Position numbers and translations under genes: made by a program | The notes under the pieces: generated by a model | What the model was told of the DNA's origin: nothing | The model's database searches: none | The model's input: the letters and a program-made list of their open reading frames with translations, nothing else | From: Acidimicrobiia bacterium | GTDB lineage: Bacteria; Actinomycetota; Acidimicrobiia; IMCC26256; JAOSJM01 | Assembly (NCBI GenBank): GCA_027494165.1 | Contig: JAOSJM010000005.1 | Coordinates: forward strand, 1,388,461 to 1,452,460 | Direction of reading: 5' to 3' | DNA: 64,000 nt | Shown here: positions 1 to 7,981 of the stretch, piece after piece | How the letters are laid out: the number at the start of each line of letters is the position of its first letter | Numbering within the stretch: position 1 is the stretch's first letter

Positions 1-2
1 AG

Positions 3-287
<285 letters not shown>

Positions 288-370
288 TCCCCCGGCCCGG
301 GCGGCCGGCTGGGGAGCCCGGATCCCACCGTCGATAGACTCCCGCCATCCGGGCACGAAAGGACGGCGCT

Positions 371-700
371 GTGGCCGAGAACATCCTCACCGTCTCCGAC
401 GCGACCTTCGACGAGACCGTCGGGGGGGCGGACGTCCCGGTCGTGGTGGACTTCTGGGCGGAGTGGTGCGGCCCGTGCAAGATGATCGCCCCGACGCTCG
501 CGGAGATCGCGACCGAGCACCAGGGCCGGCTGACGGTCGCCAAGCTCAACGTCGACGAGAACCCCGACACCGCCCGCCGCTTCCAGGTCATGAGCATCCC
601 GACCCTGCTCGTGTTCCGGGACGGCCAGCCCGTGAAGCGCCTCGTGGGGGCGAAGGGCAAGTCGCAGCTGCTCGAGGACCTGAGCGAGTACATCGCTTGA
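371..700 (+). CDS. trxA: Thioredoxin
   Basis: A 109-residue thioredoxin of standard length. The active site WCGPCK lies near residues 33-38, preceded by VVVDFWAEW, and the cis-proline loop MSIPTLLVF is present. It acts as a cytoplasmic dithiol reductant regenerated by TrxB, encoded just upstream. The start is GTG at 371, with the purine-rich stretch GAAAGGACGG shortly upstream. The stop codon overlaps a TTG start for the next gene (TTGA), so the two are probably translationally coupled. Nothing is missing from the fold. Confidence 0.96.
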   Translation: MAENILTVSDATFDETVGGADVPVVVDFWAEWCGPCKMIAPTLAEIATEHQGRLTVAKLNVDENPDTARRFQVMSIPTLLVFRDGQPVKRLVGAKGKSQLLEDLSEYIA

Positions 701-1698
701 CGGATCCTCCCGACCTCCGGCGCGGGGCGAGCGGCGAGGCGGTACGGGACCTGCAACAGCGCCTCGGCGCGCTCGGGCACGCGCTGCCCGACGACGAGCT
801 GGGCCGCTTCGGTGAGGCGACCGAGGCCGCGGTGCGCGCCTTCCAGGAGCATCGCGGTGTCCGGGTCGACGGGATCTGCGGGCCCGAGACCTGGGCCTCC
901 CTCGTCGAGAGCGGGTTCCGCCTCGGTGACCGGTTGCTCTACCACCGACAGCCCATGCTCCGCGGCGACGACGTCGCCGAGCTGCAGCGGCGCCTCAACG
1001 CGCTGGGTTTCGACGCCGACCGCGAAGACGGCATCCTCGGCGAGCAGACGGCCGGGGCGCTGCGCGAGTTCCAGCGCAACGCCGGCGTCGCCGTCGACGG
1101 GATCTGCGGCCCGGCCACGGTGGCCGCCCTCCACCGTCTGGGCTCGCTCGCGGCGGGCTCCGTCGCCAGCGTTCGGGAGCGCGAGTCGCTCCGCCACCCG
1201 CACGGTCTCGCCGGTCGCCGGGTCTTCCTGGCGGCCGCCCCCGGGTTCGAACCGATCGGCGCCGAGGTGGCCCGCGGCCTCACCGCGGCCGGCGCCGACA
1301 CCGTCTACGACCACTCCGGCGGCGACGACTCGCGGCTCGCCGCCGAGGCGAACCGCTTCGGCGCCGACCTCTGCCTCGCCCTGCGCGCGGGTGACGGTCC
1401 GGGCTGCCGCTGCTGTTACTTCGCCTCCGGCTCCTTCCGCTCCGAGACCGGCCACCGCGTCGCCGGCGCCGTCCTGGAAGAACTTGCCAGCTATGTGACC
1501 CCGACGCAGGTGGCGGGCCACGCGTACCGACTGCTCCGGGAGACCCGCATGGCTGCCGTGGTGTGCGAGCTGGCCCGGGCCGGCGACGCGACGGCCATGG
1601 CCCGGCTCGTGGAGCACTCGGGGACCGTGGCCCAGGCGATCGTGACCGGTGTGCGCCGGGCCGTCGAGGAGCCGCTCCCCGACGACCTCACCCCCTGA
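697..1698 (+). CDS. cwlM: CwlM-like protein: two peptidoglycan-binding domains plus degenerate amidase domain
   Basis: About 333 residues, reading from TTG at 697, which overlaps the trxA stop. Residues about 5-70 and 80-150 are two PG_binding_1 repeats, each ending in a VDGICGP element. The rest resembles an N-acetylmuramoyl-L-alanine amidase of the amidase_3 type. The zinc-ligand motif usually written DPGHGG reads AAAPGFEP here, and the second histidine region (normally an IH pair) reads LALRAG, so two expected zinc-binding histidines are absent. In mycobacteria the gene in this position is cwlM, a non-enzymatic regulator of MurA. Loss of catalysis is an inference from the missing histidines, and a MurA-regulating role is by analogy only. 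It converges on parB 21 nt away. Confidence 0.8.
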   Translation: MTDPPDLRRGASGEAVRDLQQRLGALGHALPDDELGRFGEATEAAVRAFQEHRGVRVDGICGPETWASLVESGFRLGDRLLYHRQPMLRGDDVAELQRRLNALGFDADREDGILGEQTAGALREFQRNAGVAVDGICGPATVAALHRLGSLAAGSVASVRERESLRHPHGLAGRRVFLAAAPGFEPIGAEVARGLTAAGADTVYDHSGGDDSRLAAEANRFGADLCLALRAGDGPGCRCCYFASGSFRSETGHRVAGAVLEELASYVTPTQVAGHAYRLLRETRMAAVVCELARAGDATAMARLVEHSGTVAQAIVTGVRRAVEEPLPDDLTP

Positions 1699-1719
1699 CC
1701 GGCCGCGTGGGGCGCTTCC

Positions 1720-2592
1720 TCAGCCCTCTGGGGTGGGCCCCGTCACGACGCGGTAGATCCGCTCGAGATCCTCGAGCGTCGCGAACTCGATCACGACCCG
1801 CCCGCGCTTCGCCCCCATGGTGACCTTCACGCGCGTGTCGAGGTAGTCGCCGAGGAGCTCCTCGAGCTCGAGGAGCCCGGGCGGCCGCAGGCGAGACGCC
1901 GGGGTGCGAGGGGCCGGTGCGTCCTCGGCGCTGCCGTGGAGCCGGACGGCCTCCTCGACCGCCCGCACGGAGAGGTTCTCGTTAACGACGCGCCGGGCGA
2001 GCTGCTCCTGGAAAGCCCGGTCGGGGGTGCCGAGCAGCGCCCGGGCGTGGCCCTCCTGGAGCTTCCCCTCCTGGACCAGGCGCTGGATCGCGGCGGGGAG
2101 CTGGAGGAGCCGCAGCTTGTTCGAGATCGCCGGCCGGCTGAGCCCCACCCGGGCCGCGACCTCCTCGTGGGTCAACGAGAAGTCCTCGATGAGCTGCTGG
2201 TACGCGGCGGCTTCCTCGAGCGGATCGAGGTCGGAGCGATGGAGGTTCTCCACCAGCGCGTGCTCGAGCGCCGAGGGGTCGTCGGTGACCTTGACGAGCG
2301 CGGGGACGACCTGGAGCCCGACCCGTCGAGCGGCCCGGCACCGCCGCTCCCCCGCGATGAGCTCGAAGCCGTCGCCGGCCGGTCGCACGAGCACCGGTTG
2401 GAGGATCCCCACCTCCCGGATCGACTCGGCCAGGGCCGCCAGCTCCTCCTCGTCGAAGTGCCGCCGTGGCTGGAAGGGGTTGGCGTGGATGGCCGAGAGC
2501 GGCACCTCCTGGAGCCCGCCTTCCCCGAGATCGGTCGACCCCGGAGGAATGAGCGCCCCGAGTCCCTTACCCAGTCCGCCGCGTCGCGCCAC
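1720..2592 (-). CDS. parB: Chromosome-partitioning protein ParB
   Basis: A 290-residue ParB/Noc-family protein. The N-terminal segment GGLGKGLGALIP is typical of chromosomal ParB. The CTP-binding arginine motif GERRCRAARR is near residues 80-90, preceded by QPRRHFDEEELAALAESI. The central helix-turn-helix includes SLTHEEVAARVGLSRPAISN, and a C-terminal dimerisation region follows. ParB loads at parS, slides as a CTP-gated clamp and recruits ParA and SMC for origin segregation. Its start lies inside the 3' end of parA (26-nt overlap), so the pair is one operon. Two or three parS-like palindromes lie about 1.3-1.9 kb away behind parA. No frame break is seen. Confidence 0.96.
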   Translation of the reverse strand: MARRGGLGKGLGALIPPGSTDLGEGGLQEVPLSAIHANPFQPRRHFDEEELAALAESIREVGILQPVLVRPAGDGFELIAGERRCRAARRVGLQVVPALVKVTDDPSALEHALVENLHRSDLDPLEEAAAYQQLIEDFSLTHEEVAARVGLSRPAISNKLRLLQLPAAIQRLVQEGKLQEGHARALLGTPDRAFQEQLARRVVNENLSVRAVEEAVRLHGSAEDAPAPRTPASRLRPPGLLELEELLGDYLDTRVKVTMGAKRGRVVIEFATLEDLERIYRVVTGPTPEG

Positions 2593-3851
2593 GGCTCACC
2601 TCTTTCGCAAGCTCCCGATAGGCGATCGCGCCCCGGGACGTCGGATCGAACACCGTGATGGGCTGCCCGAACGACGGCGCCTCGGAGAGGCGCACGGTTC
2701 GCGGCACGACCGTCCGGTACACCTTGGGTCCGAAGTGCTCGCGCACCTCGATCTCCACCTGATCGGCCAACTTGGTGCGGGCGTCGTACATCGTCAGGAT
2801 GATGCCCCGCACGTCGAGCGTGGGCTGCAGGTTCGCCCGGACGAGCGCCACGTTGCGCAGGAGCTGCCCGAGCCCCTCCAGGGCGTAGTACTCGCACTGG
2901 ATCGGCACGATCACGTCGTCCGCCGCGGCGAGACCGTTGACGGTGAGCAACCCGAGGGACGGGGGGCAGTCGATCAGCACGAAGTCGTACTCGTCGCGCA
3001 CCTCCTCGAGCGCCCGGCGGAGCTTCAACTCCCGGCTGAACGAGGGCACCAGCTCGATCTCGGCTCCCGCGAGGTCGATCGTCGCGGGGACGACGAACAG
3101 GTTTCGCAGGCTCGTCGGCTCCACGCAGTCCTCGACCGCGACGTCGTTCATGATCACGTCGTACACCGACGCCTGCAGGTTCCGGGAGTTGATCCCCAGG
3201 CCGGTGGTGGCGTTCCCCTGCGGGTCGAGGTCCACGACGAGCACCCGGAACCCGAGCTCGGCCAGCGCCGCCCCCAGGTTCACCGCGGTCGTCGTCTTGC
3301 CGACCCCGCCCTTCTGGTTGGCGATGGCGACGATCCGGGGAAGCTCGATCGGGGGAGCTCCGCGGGGACCCCTCCCCCGTCGGCTCGGCCGCGTGGACGG
3401 GTTCGGCCTCGCCTGTCCCGCTCATGGGCCCCGCCTCCGGTGGACCGACCGCCGCGCTCATCTCGTCGGCGGGGGCCGGTGCGGCCGGCTCGGCCGCGTG
3501 GACGGGTTCGGCCTCCCCCGTCCCGCTCATGGGCCCCGCCTCCGGTGCACCGACCGCCGCGCTCATCTCGTCGGCGGGGGCCGGTGCGGCCGGCTCGGCC
3601 ACCCCGGTGGAATCGGCCTCGAGGCTCTTCCGAGCGATCTCGTCCCCGAGGATCCGGGCTCCTTCCTCGGGGTGGTTCGTGACCGCCCCCGGGTCACCCT
3701 CCTCGCGGGGTAGCCCTGCATCCGACGGGCCGAGGGCCTCCTCCTCGCCTTCTTCGCCCCGGTCGCGTCGCAAGGCGCCGAAGATCCGGCGACCTCGTCG
3801 CCGGACTTCCTGTTCGTCGCTTCCCATCCCACCTCCCGGTTCAGGGCCCAT
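2567..3851 (-). CDS. parA: Chromosome-partitioning ATPase ParA with long N-terminal extension (frame break)
   Basis: The ATPase core is intact. It has the deviant Walker A motif KGGVGKTTTAVN just upstream of 3283, VVDLDPQGNATTGLG, then DFVLIDCPPSLGLLTVN. Reading back from Walker A, this frame meets no ATG, GTG or TTG before a TGA. The adjacent frame continues smoothly upstream to ATG codons at 3827 and 3851. Removing one base from the five-base run at 3351-3355 joins the two frames. The resulting extension is acidic and Ala/Pro-rich, with two tandem 35-residue repeats. ParA drives origin segregation with ParB, whose gene overlaps its 3' end. The core call is certain; the extension depends on the frame repair. 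Confidence 0.88.
3381..3600 (-). repeat. 105-bp tandem repeat inside the parA extension
   Basis: Two direct copies of a 105-bp unit lie at 3381-3485 and 3486-3590, followed by the first ten bases of a third copy. They differ at only a few positions. The period is exactly 35 codons, so the unit encodes a repeated Ala/Pro/Glu-rich segment (AAEPAAPAPADEMSAAVG and following residues) in the frame that continues upstream of ParA. Preservation of the codon period suggests the region is translated. Confidence 0.9.
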
Positions 3852-3890
3852 CCTGGGCGCGAGGCGCTGCCTGGGTCAAGCACTGATTCA

Positions 3891-3906
3891 GGTTCCACGT
3901 GGAACC
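3891..3906. promoter_or_regulatory. parS: Probable parS centromere site
   Basis: GGTTCCACGTGGAACC is a perfect 16-bp palindrome. Its core GTTCCACGTGGAAC differs from the bacterial parS consensus GTTTCACGTGAAAC by one symmetrical base in each arm. It lies about 40 bases upstream of the furthest parA start, where chromosomal parS sites commonly occur. Confidence 0.8.
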
Positions 3907-4153
3907 GGATACCCCAGGTTGGAGGCTCGGCGCCGACGCGCGCGGTCCATACCTCGTCATGGCCGGGGTCTCCGCCCTGAGGCGGGCGGCCTGGGCGCCT
4001 CTTCCGACCCGCGCCCCGGCGCGATCGTCGTCGTCTTCCGGATCCAGGAGTACCGCCGATCAGCACGCCTCGTGGCGTCCCCCTCCGCCCGGTGCGACTC
4101 GACCTCCGTACGACCGTCGACCGCGAGGACCGGGCCGGTCGGCGGCGGTCATC

Positions 4154-4167
4154 GTTCCACGGGAAAC
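4154..4167. promoter_or_regulatory. Degenerate parS-like site
   Basis: GTTCCACGGGAAAC matches the parS consensus at 12 of 14 positions. A third, weaker match (GGTCCACGTGAGAC, 11 of 14) lies at 4429-4442, at the 3' end of rsmG. Their clustering with the perfect site supports a ParB-loading region, but either could be chance. Confidence 0.5.
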
Positions 4168-4442
4168 CAGATCCCGGTGTGACGACGGCGGGGCCGGGGG
4201 ACGGCGGGCCCCGCGGCAGCTCGTGGGCAGCCGACGACCACTCGGACCGCGGCGCCCTGGTGTGCCGGAGGAACCGCGATCCCAGGCGATCTGGACCTGG
4301 ACGGCATCGGCCGCCTCGGCCGAGGGTCTCGATCCCCGCTCGAAGAGGTCACAGCACGTCTCCTCACCGGTCGGAGGTCTCCGGCGGCCGCTCGTGGCGA
4401 TGCAGGGGAGCGGCGCCGGCGATCGAGGGGTCCACGTGAGAC

Positions 4443-5087
4443 TCACGCTGGCTGGGGCCTCCAGAGCGGCCGCTTCGCCGGTACGCCGTCCCGCCGCGGG
4501 TACCGCGCGTCGAGTCGTTCCACCTTCCGCAGGATCACCGCGCTCCCGCCCGGGAAGGTCCGGGTTTCTTCCCGCACGAGGCCCAACCGTCGAAGCGGGT
4601 CCTCGGGCCACCTCCCGGCCGTGCTCGCCGGTGGCTCGGTGACGGCGAGACAGCCCCCGACCGCCACGAACGGCGCGCCGCACTCCGCGGTGACCGCGGG
4701 CGGCCCGAAGGCCCGGGCCGTGACCAGCTCCGCCCGCTCGCGGAGATCCGGGTCGTGACCCAGCGTCTCGGCTCGCCCGGCACGGACCAGGACGCGACCC
4801 TCGAGACCCAGTGCCTGCACCGCCTCGGCCAGCAACTCGCACCGCCGGATCGAGGCGTCCAGGAGCGTGCCGTGGGCGGTTGGCCACGCCAGCGCCAGCA
4901 CGAGCCCCGGGATGCCGGCACCCGAGCCGAGGTCGACGAAGCGGTCGGGCACGGCGAGCCGGGCGGCGAGACCGAGCGCTTGGTCGAGATGGGCCTGTGG
5001 ATCGCCCGGGCCGAGCACACCGTGCTCCTGGGCCCGCCGCAACACCTCGACGAGATGCCGGCGGGCCGCGGCGGGGATGCCGCTCAC
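4443..5087 (-). CDS. rsmG: 16S rRNA (guanine-N7) methyltransferase RsmG
   Basis: A 214-residue class I SAM methyltransferase with motif I FVDLGSGAGIPGLVLA near residues 50-65, followed by LLDASIRRCELLAEA, which binds the SAM ribose. ELVTARAFGP is the conserved RsmG region that normally reads RA(F/V). The enzyme methylates G527 (E. coli numbering) of 16S rRNA. It is last in the rpmH-rnpA-yidD-yidC-jag-rsmG series and overlaps the jag stop by 4 nt. Length and motifs are normal for the family. Confidence 0.95.
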   Translation of the reverse strand: MSGIPAAARRHLVEVLRRAQEHGVLGPGDPQAHLDQALGLAARLAVPDRFVDLGSGAGIPGLVLALAWPTAHGTLLDASIRRCELLAEAVQALGLEGRVLVRAGRAETLGHDPDLRERAELVTARAFGPPAVTAECGAPFVAVGGCLAVTEPPASTAGRWPEDPLRRLGLVREETRTFPGGSAVILRKVERLDARYPRRDGVPAKRPLWRPQPA

Positions 5088-5971
5088 ACCGGGCGGATCA
5101 CCACCCGGCGACGCGGGTCCTCACCCTCCGAGGCCGTCTCGACGCCGTCGATGCCGGCCACGACGTCGTGGACCACCTTCCGGTCCGCCGAGCTCATCGG
5201 CTCGAGGACTTGCTCGCGGCCGGTCTCCAGCGCGCGCTCGACCAGCGTCCGGGCGAACGCCTCGAGCTCGCCGCGCCGCCTCACCTGGTAGCCCGCCACG
5301 TCGACGACGACCCGGGCGCTGTGCCCGCCCGTGTGCCGCTGCACGACGGTACGGACGAGCTCCTCGAGCGCCGCGAGCGTGGCGCCGCGCGGCCCGATGA
5401 GCAGCCCGAGATCTCCCCCCTCGATGTCGACGCAGACCGTCTCGTCGTCGTCGACCCGCGTCCGGACCGTCGCCGGGACCCCGAACGCCTCCACGAGACC
5501 CCGGGTGAACGACTCGGCCACCCCGACCTGCTCCTCGATCGGTACGTCCACCTGCTGCTCCCCACCTCGCTCGATCCGCTCGGCCGGTGCTGACTCCGGC
5601 CGCCCCGGTCCCCGGATCCTGCCCCGCCCCGCCGCCGCCGGCGGCGCCGCAGCCGGGCCCGTCCCCGCACCCGCCCGCTCGCTCTCGGGCCTCGCGGTCG
5701 CGCCGACGCCTCGCTCCTCGCTCGGGCCACCACCCGCGCCCGCACCGCCCCGCCGCCGGGACCGGCGCCGGCGCTCGCCGGGCTTCTCCCGGGAGACGGG
5801 CCGGACCCGGGCACGGATCCGGGCCTCGCTCCCCCCGAAGCGCCCCAGGAAGCCGCCCTTCGGCTGGGAGATCACCTCGTACTCGAGGTCCTCCTCGTGG
5901 ACCCCGAGCTGGTCCAGCGCTGCGTCGATCGCCTCCTCGACGCTCCGTCCCGTCGTCTCCACCCACTCCAT
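5084..5971 (-). CDS. jag: Jag/KhpB family RNA-binding protein (Jag_N, KH, R3H)
   Basis: 295 residues from ATG at 5971, 8 nt after the yidC stop. The N-terminus, METTG-like then SVEEAIDAALDQLGV, is a Jag_N domain. About 80 low-complexity residues rich in Arg, Gly, Pro and Ala follow. Next comes a KH domain with the nucleic-acid loop LLIGPRGATLAALEELV near residue 190, then an R3H domain (RRRGELEAFARTLVERAL, then REQVLEPMSSADRKVVHD). Jag/KhpB proteins bind RNA and are linked to cell-wall growth and membrane protein biogenesis, in keeping with its place behind yidC. A longer reading frame upstream runs inside yidC and is rejected. Confidence 0.93.
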   Translation of the reverse strand: MEWVETTGRSVEEAIDAALDQLGVHEEDLEYEVISQPKGGFLGRFGGSEARIRARVRPVSREKPGERRRRSRRRGGAGAGGGPSEERGVGATARPESERAGAGTGPAAAPPAAAGRGRIRGPGRPESAPAERIERGGEQQVDVPIEEQVGVAESFTRGLVEAFGVPATVRTRVDDDETVCVDIEGGDLGLLIGPRGATLAALEELVRTVVQRHTGGHSARVVVDVAGYQVRRRGELEAFARTLVERALETGREQVLEPMSSADRKVVHDVVAGIDGVETASEGEDPRRRVVIRPV

Positions 5972-5979
5972 CGCCGTCC

Positions 5980-6888
5980 CTACCGCCGCCGTCGCTTGCC
6001 CTTGCCCCGCTTCCTGCTCCGCGGCTGCGGCTTCTTCGTCGGGGCCTTCTCCTGCGGTTCCTCGTGCTGCTCGGGTTCCGTCGCCGACTCCTCGGCGCGG
6101 TCGGGGCGGGCCGCCTGTGACCAGAGGAGTCGTCCCATGAGGCCACCCCGACCGGCACGCTCCCTGGGCTCCTCGTCGGCGTGACGGTAGATGATCGACT
6201 GCTGGCCCATCTGCCACACGTTGCTCGTCAGGAAGTAGAGCACGACACCCGAGGGCAGGTTGAGCGAGATGAACCCGAAGAACACCGGCATGATGCGGGC
6301 GATCATCTGCATCTGCGGGTTCACCTGCTGCTGGCGACGCATGGACTGGACCTGCTGCAGGTAGGCCGTGGCGATGACGAGGCCGACGAGGATGAAGTAG
6401 GGGAGGGCCGAGGTCCAGGCGCCGTGGTCCGCGGTCGCCGCGGTCGACAGGTCCATACCCAGGAAGTCCAGGCCCTTGGGGTCGCAGTCACCGGGGGCCA
6501 CCGACCCGCAGATGTCGTGGTAGAGCCGCGAGTCGACCGGCGTGTGGTCCTTGAGCTTCGTGAGGACCCGGTACAGGGCCATGAACACCGGGGCCTGGGC
6601 CAGGAGCGGCAGACAACCCCCGAAGGGGTTGATCTTGTTCTCCTGGTAGAACTTCATCATCTCCTCGTTGAGCTTCTGGCGGTCGTGCTTGTACTTCGCC
6701 TGAAGCTTCTTGATCTCGGGCTGGATCCGCTGCATGGCCTGCATGGAGCGGATGCCCTTCGCCGTGAGCGGGAACAGCAGGAGCCGCACCGTCACGGTGA
6801 GGAGGATGATGGCGACGCCGTAGTTCGGGATGATCCGGTAGAAGAACGCCAGGAGGGCGCCCATCCCGTCCAGGAAGCTCTCGATCAC
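5980..6888 (-). CDS. yidC: Membrane protein insertase YidC/OxaA
   Basis: 302 residues from GTG at 6888, which overlaps the yidD stop (GTGA). The short form lacks the large periplasmic domain of Gram-negative Yid[21 protein letters not shown] contains the conserved groove arginine after the first transmembrane segment, followed by a cytoplasmic coiled hairpin ([15 protein letters not shown]). [20 protein letters not shown] and the later segments [21 protein letters not shown] complete the family pattern. The last 60 or so residues are charged and end in a very basic tail that probably contacts ribosomes. It inserts small membrane proteins alone or with SecYEG. Confidence 0.96.
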   Translation of the reverse strand: MIESFLDGMGALLAFFYRIIPNYGVAIILLTVTVRLLLFPLTAKGIRSMQAMQRIQPEIKKLQAKYKHDRQKLNEEMMKFYQENKINPFGGCLPLLAQAPVFMALYRVLTKLKDHTPVDSRLYHDICGSVAPGDCDPKGLDFLGMDLSTAATADHGAWTSALPYFILVGLVIATAYLQQVQSMRRQQQVNPQMQMIARIMPVFFGFISLNLPSGVVLYFLTSNVWQMGQQSIIYRHADEEPRERAGRGGLMGRLLWSQAARPDRAEESATEPEQHEEPQEKAPTKKPQPRSRKRGKGKRRRR

Positions 6889-7172
6889 CGCGGCCTCGCC
6901 TCGATCGTCGCGCTCACCCGTTCACGAGGCGAACGTCTGTTCGGTTCCGGGACCGGATCGACGCCGTGGTCTCCCCAGGGATGGCAGCGCCCGAGCCGGC
7001 GGACGGCCAGCCACGAGCCCCGCGTGGCCCCGTGGAGCTCGATCGCCTCGAGGGCGTAGTGGGAACAGGTCGGCCAGTACCGGCAGCGCGGCACCCTCCC
7101 GGCCCGCGTGGCCTGGTACGCACGGATGCCCCGTGCCAGCAGGCGGGCCCCCGCCGATCGGCGCGCCCTCAT
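6885..7172 (-). CDS. yidD: Membrane protein insertion efficiency factor YidD
   Basis: 95 residues from ATG at 7172, overlapping the rnpA stop by 4 nt. It carries the YidD signature [17 protein letters not shown] with its cysteine, then [24 protein letters not shown]. Family members are 70-110 residues, so this start fits, while the longer open frame upstream lies within rnpA. YidD is a small membrane-associated helper of YidC, encoded directly downstream. Confidence 0.94.
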   Translation of the reverse strand: MRARRSAGARLLARGIRAYQATRAGRVPRCRYWPTCSHYALEAIELHGATRGSWLAVRRLGRCHPWGDHGVDPVPEPNRRSPRERVSATIEARPR

Positions 7173-7501
7173 CGCGACCCTCGTTCCGCCGCTGCCAGGC
7201 AGTCCGACAGCGCGTCGACGAGCGTCCCGAAGGGCATGGTCACGACCGGGGCCCCGGCCGAGACCAGGTACGCGCCCCCGGGTACGAGCTGGTCGCGGCA
7301 GGCTCGGATCGCCGCCCGCAAGCGCCGTCGCGCCCGGTTCCGGGCCACGGCACCCCCGACCCGGCGACCCACCGCGTACGCGACCTGGGGCGGGCCGGTC
7401 GAGCCGACGGCGAGGAACCGCACCGCGACGGGGCCGCGTCGCCAACGGCGGGCACGCGCGAGGTCCTGGAACGTCGCATGGTCGCGGATGCGCCAGATCA
7501 G
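7169..7501 (-). CDS. rnpA: Ribonuclease P protein component
   Basis: About 110 residues. The RNA-binding signature [17 protein letters not shown] (the RNR motif) is near residues 54-70, after [11 protein letters not shown]. It binds the RNase P RNA and helps mature tRNA 5' ends. The best start is CTG at 7501, giving an [11 protein letters not shown]-terminus that overlaps the rpmH stop (CTGA). No ATG, GTG or TTG in this frame lies within a sensible distance: the frame upstream runs antiparallel through the rpmH gene in a non-RnpA sequence, and the next GTG downstream would remove the first helix. A CTG start with translational coupling is unusual but best fits family length. Confidence 0.9.
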   Translation of the reverse strand: MIWRIRDHATFQDLARARRWRRGPVAVRFLAVGSTGPPQVAYAVGRRVGGAVARNRARRRLRAAIRACRDQLVPGGAYLVSAGAPVVTMPFGTLVDALSDCLAAAERGSR

Positions 7502-7632
7502 GCCGTCAGCCGGGCCCGGCCCCGCTGACGCCGGCCCCGGACCACGGCTCGGCCGGCGCGCGTCCGCATCCGAACCCGGAATCCGTGCTTCCTCTTCCGC
7601 TTGCGGTTGTTCGGCTGGAAGGTCCGCTTCAC
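7498..7632 (-). CDS. rpmH: 50S ribosomal protein L34
   Basis: 44 residues from GTG at 7632: [20 protein letters not shown], then [10 protein letters not shown], the near-invariant L34 sequence. A GAGGAGG ribosome binding site sits about 7 nt upstream of the GTG. It is the first gene of the leftward operon and lies back to back with dnaA across the promoter region, as in nearly all bacteria. Confidence 0.97.
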   Translation of the reverse strand: MKRTFQPNNRKRKRKHGFRVRMRTRAGRAVVRGRRQRGRARLTA

Positions 7633-7961
7633 GCACAGCCTCCTCGAGGGGCACCCGTTCGATCTCCCCCACCGGGGCGCGTCGCGAGGTCGGGCCACGC
7701 GGTGAACGGGCAGGCCAGGGATTCTAGGGGGCTCACCCCGCGCTGCAACGTGGGCTCCCGCGGCCTCCCGGTGGATGCCTCCCCGGGCTCTTCCGGGGCC
7801 TCCCGGGAGGCTGTGGACGCCGCCACTTTCGCCCGCGTTCGTGAGGTCGCGCGCGTCTCGGCACGCCCCTTGTCGGTCTACGGGGCGGGTGGTAGCGTGC
7901 CGTCGCCTTCGGCCTCCGGAGCGACCATCTCGGTCGCTCCGAGTCGTCTTTCTCCACAACT
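7633..7961. promoter_or_regulatory. Divergent promoter region between rpmH and dnaA
   Basis: 329 bases with no gene. It separates the leftward rpmH operon from rightward dnaA and must hold both promoters, though I cannot assign clear -35/-10 pairs. The dnaA-proximal end carries DnaA boxes, listed separately. Confidence 0.65.
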
Positions 7962-7981
7962 GTGGATCTGCCTGTGGACAA
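7950..7981. promoter_or_regulatory. DnaA-box cluster at the dnaA start
   Basis: TTCTCCACA at 7950-7958 (forward) and TGTGGACAA at 7973-7981 (the complement of TTGTCCACA, the preferred actinobacterial DnaA box) flank a weaker box, TGTGGATCT, at 7961-7969. The dnaA GTG start at 7962 is inside the cluster, which suggests autoregulation of dnaA by its own product and possibly a role in origin activity. Confidence 0.75.

Larger units (their letters stand above)
3852..4442. other. Intergenic region between parA and rsmG carrying parS-like sites
   Basis: About 590 bases with no convincing gene. The open frames here are Arg/Pro/Gly-rich shadow frames of GC-rich DNA. It carries one perfect and two degenerate parS-like palindromes, listed separately, so it is most likely a centromere and promoter region for the parAB operon. 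Confidence 0.6.

Noticed and set aside
3899..4642. Rightward open frame across the parA-rsmG spacer
   Set aside because: Arg/Pro/Gly-rich, overlaps rsmG in antisense, and covers parS-like palindromes.
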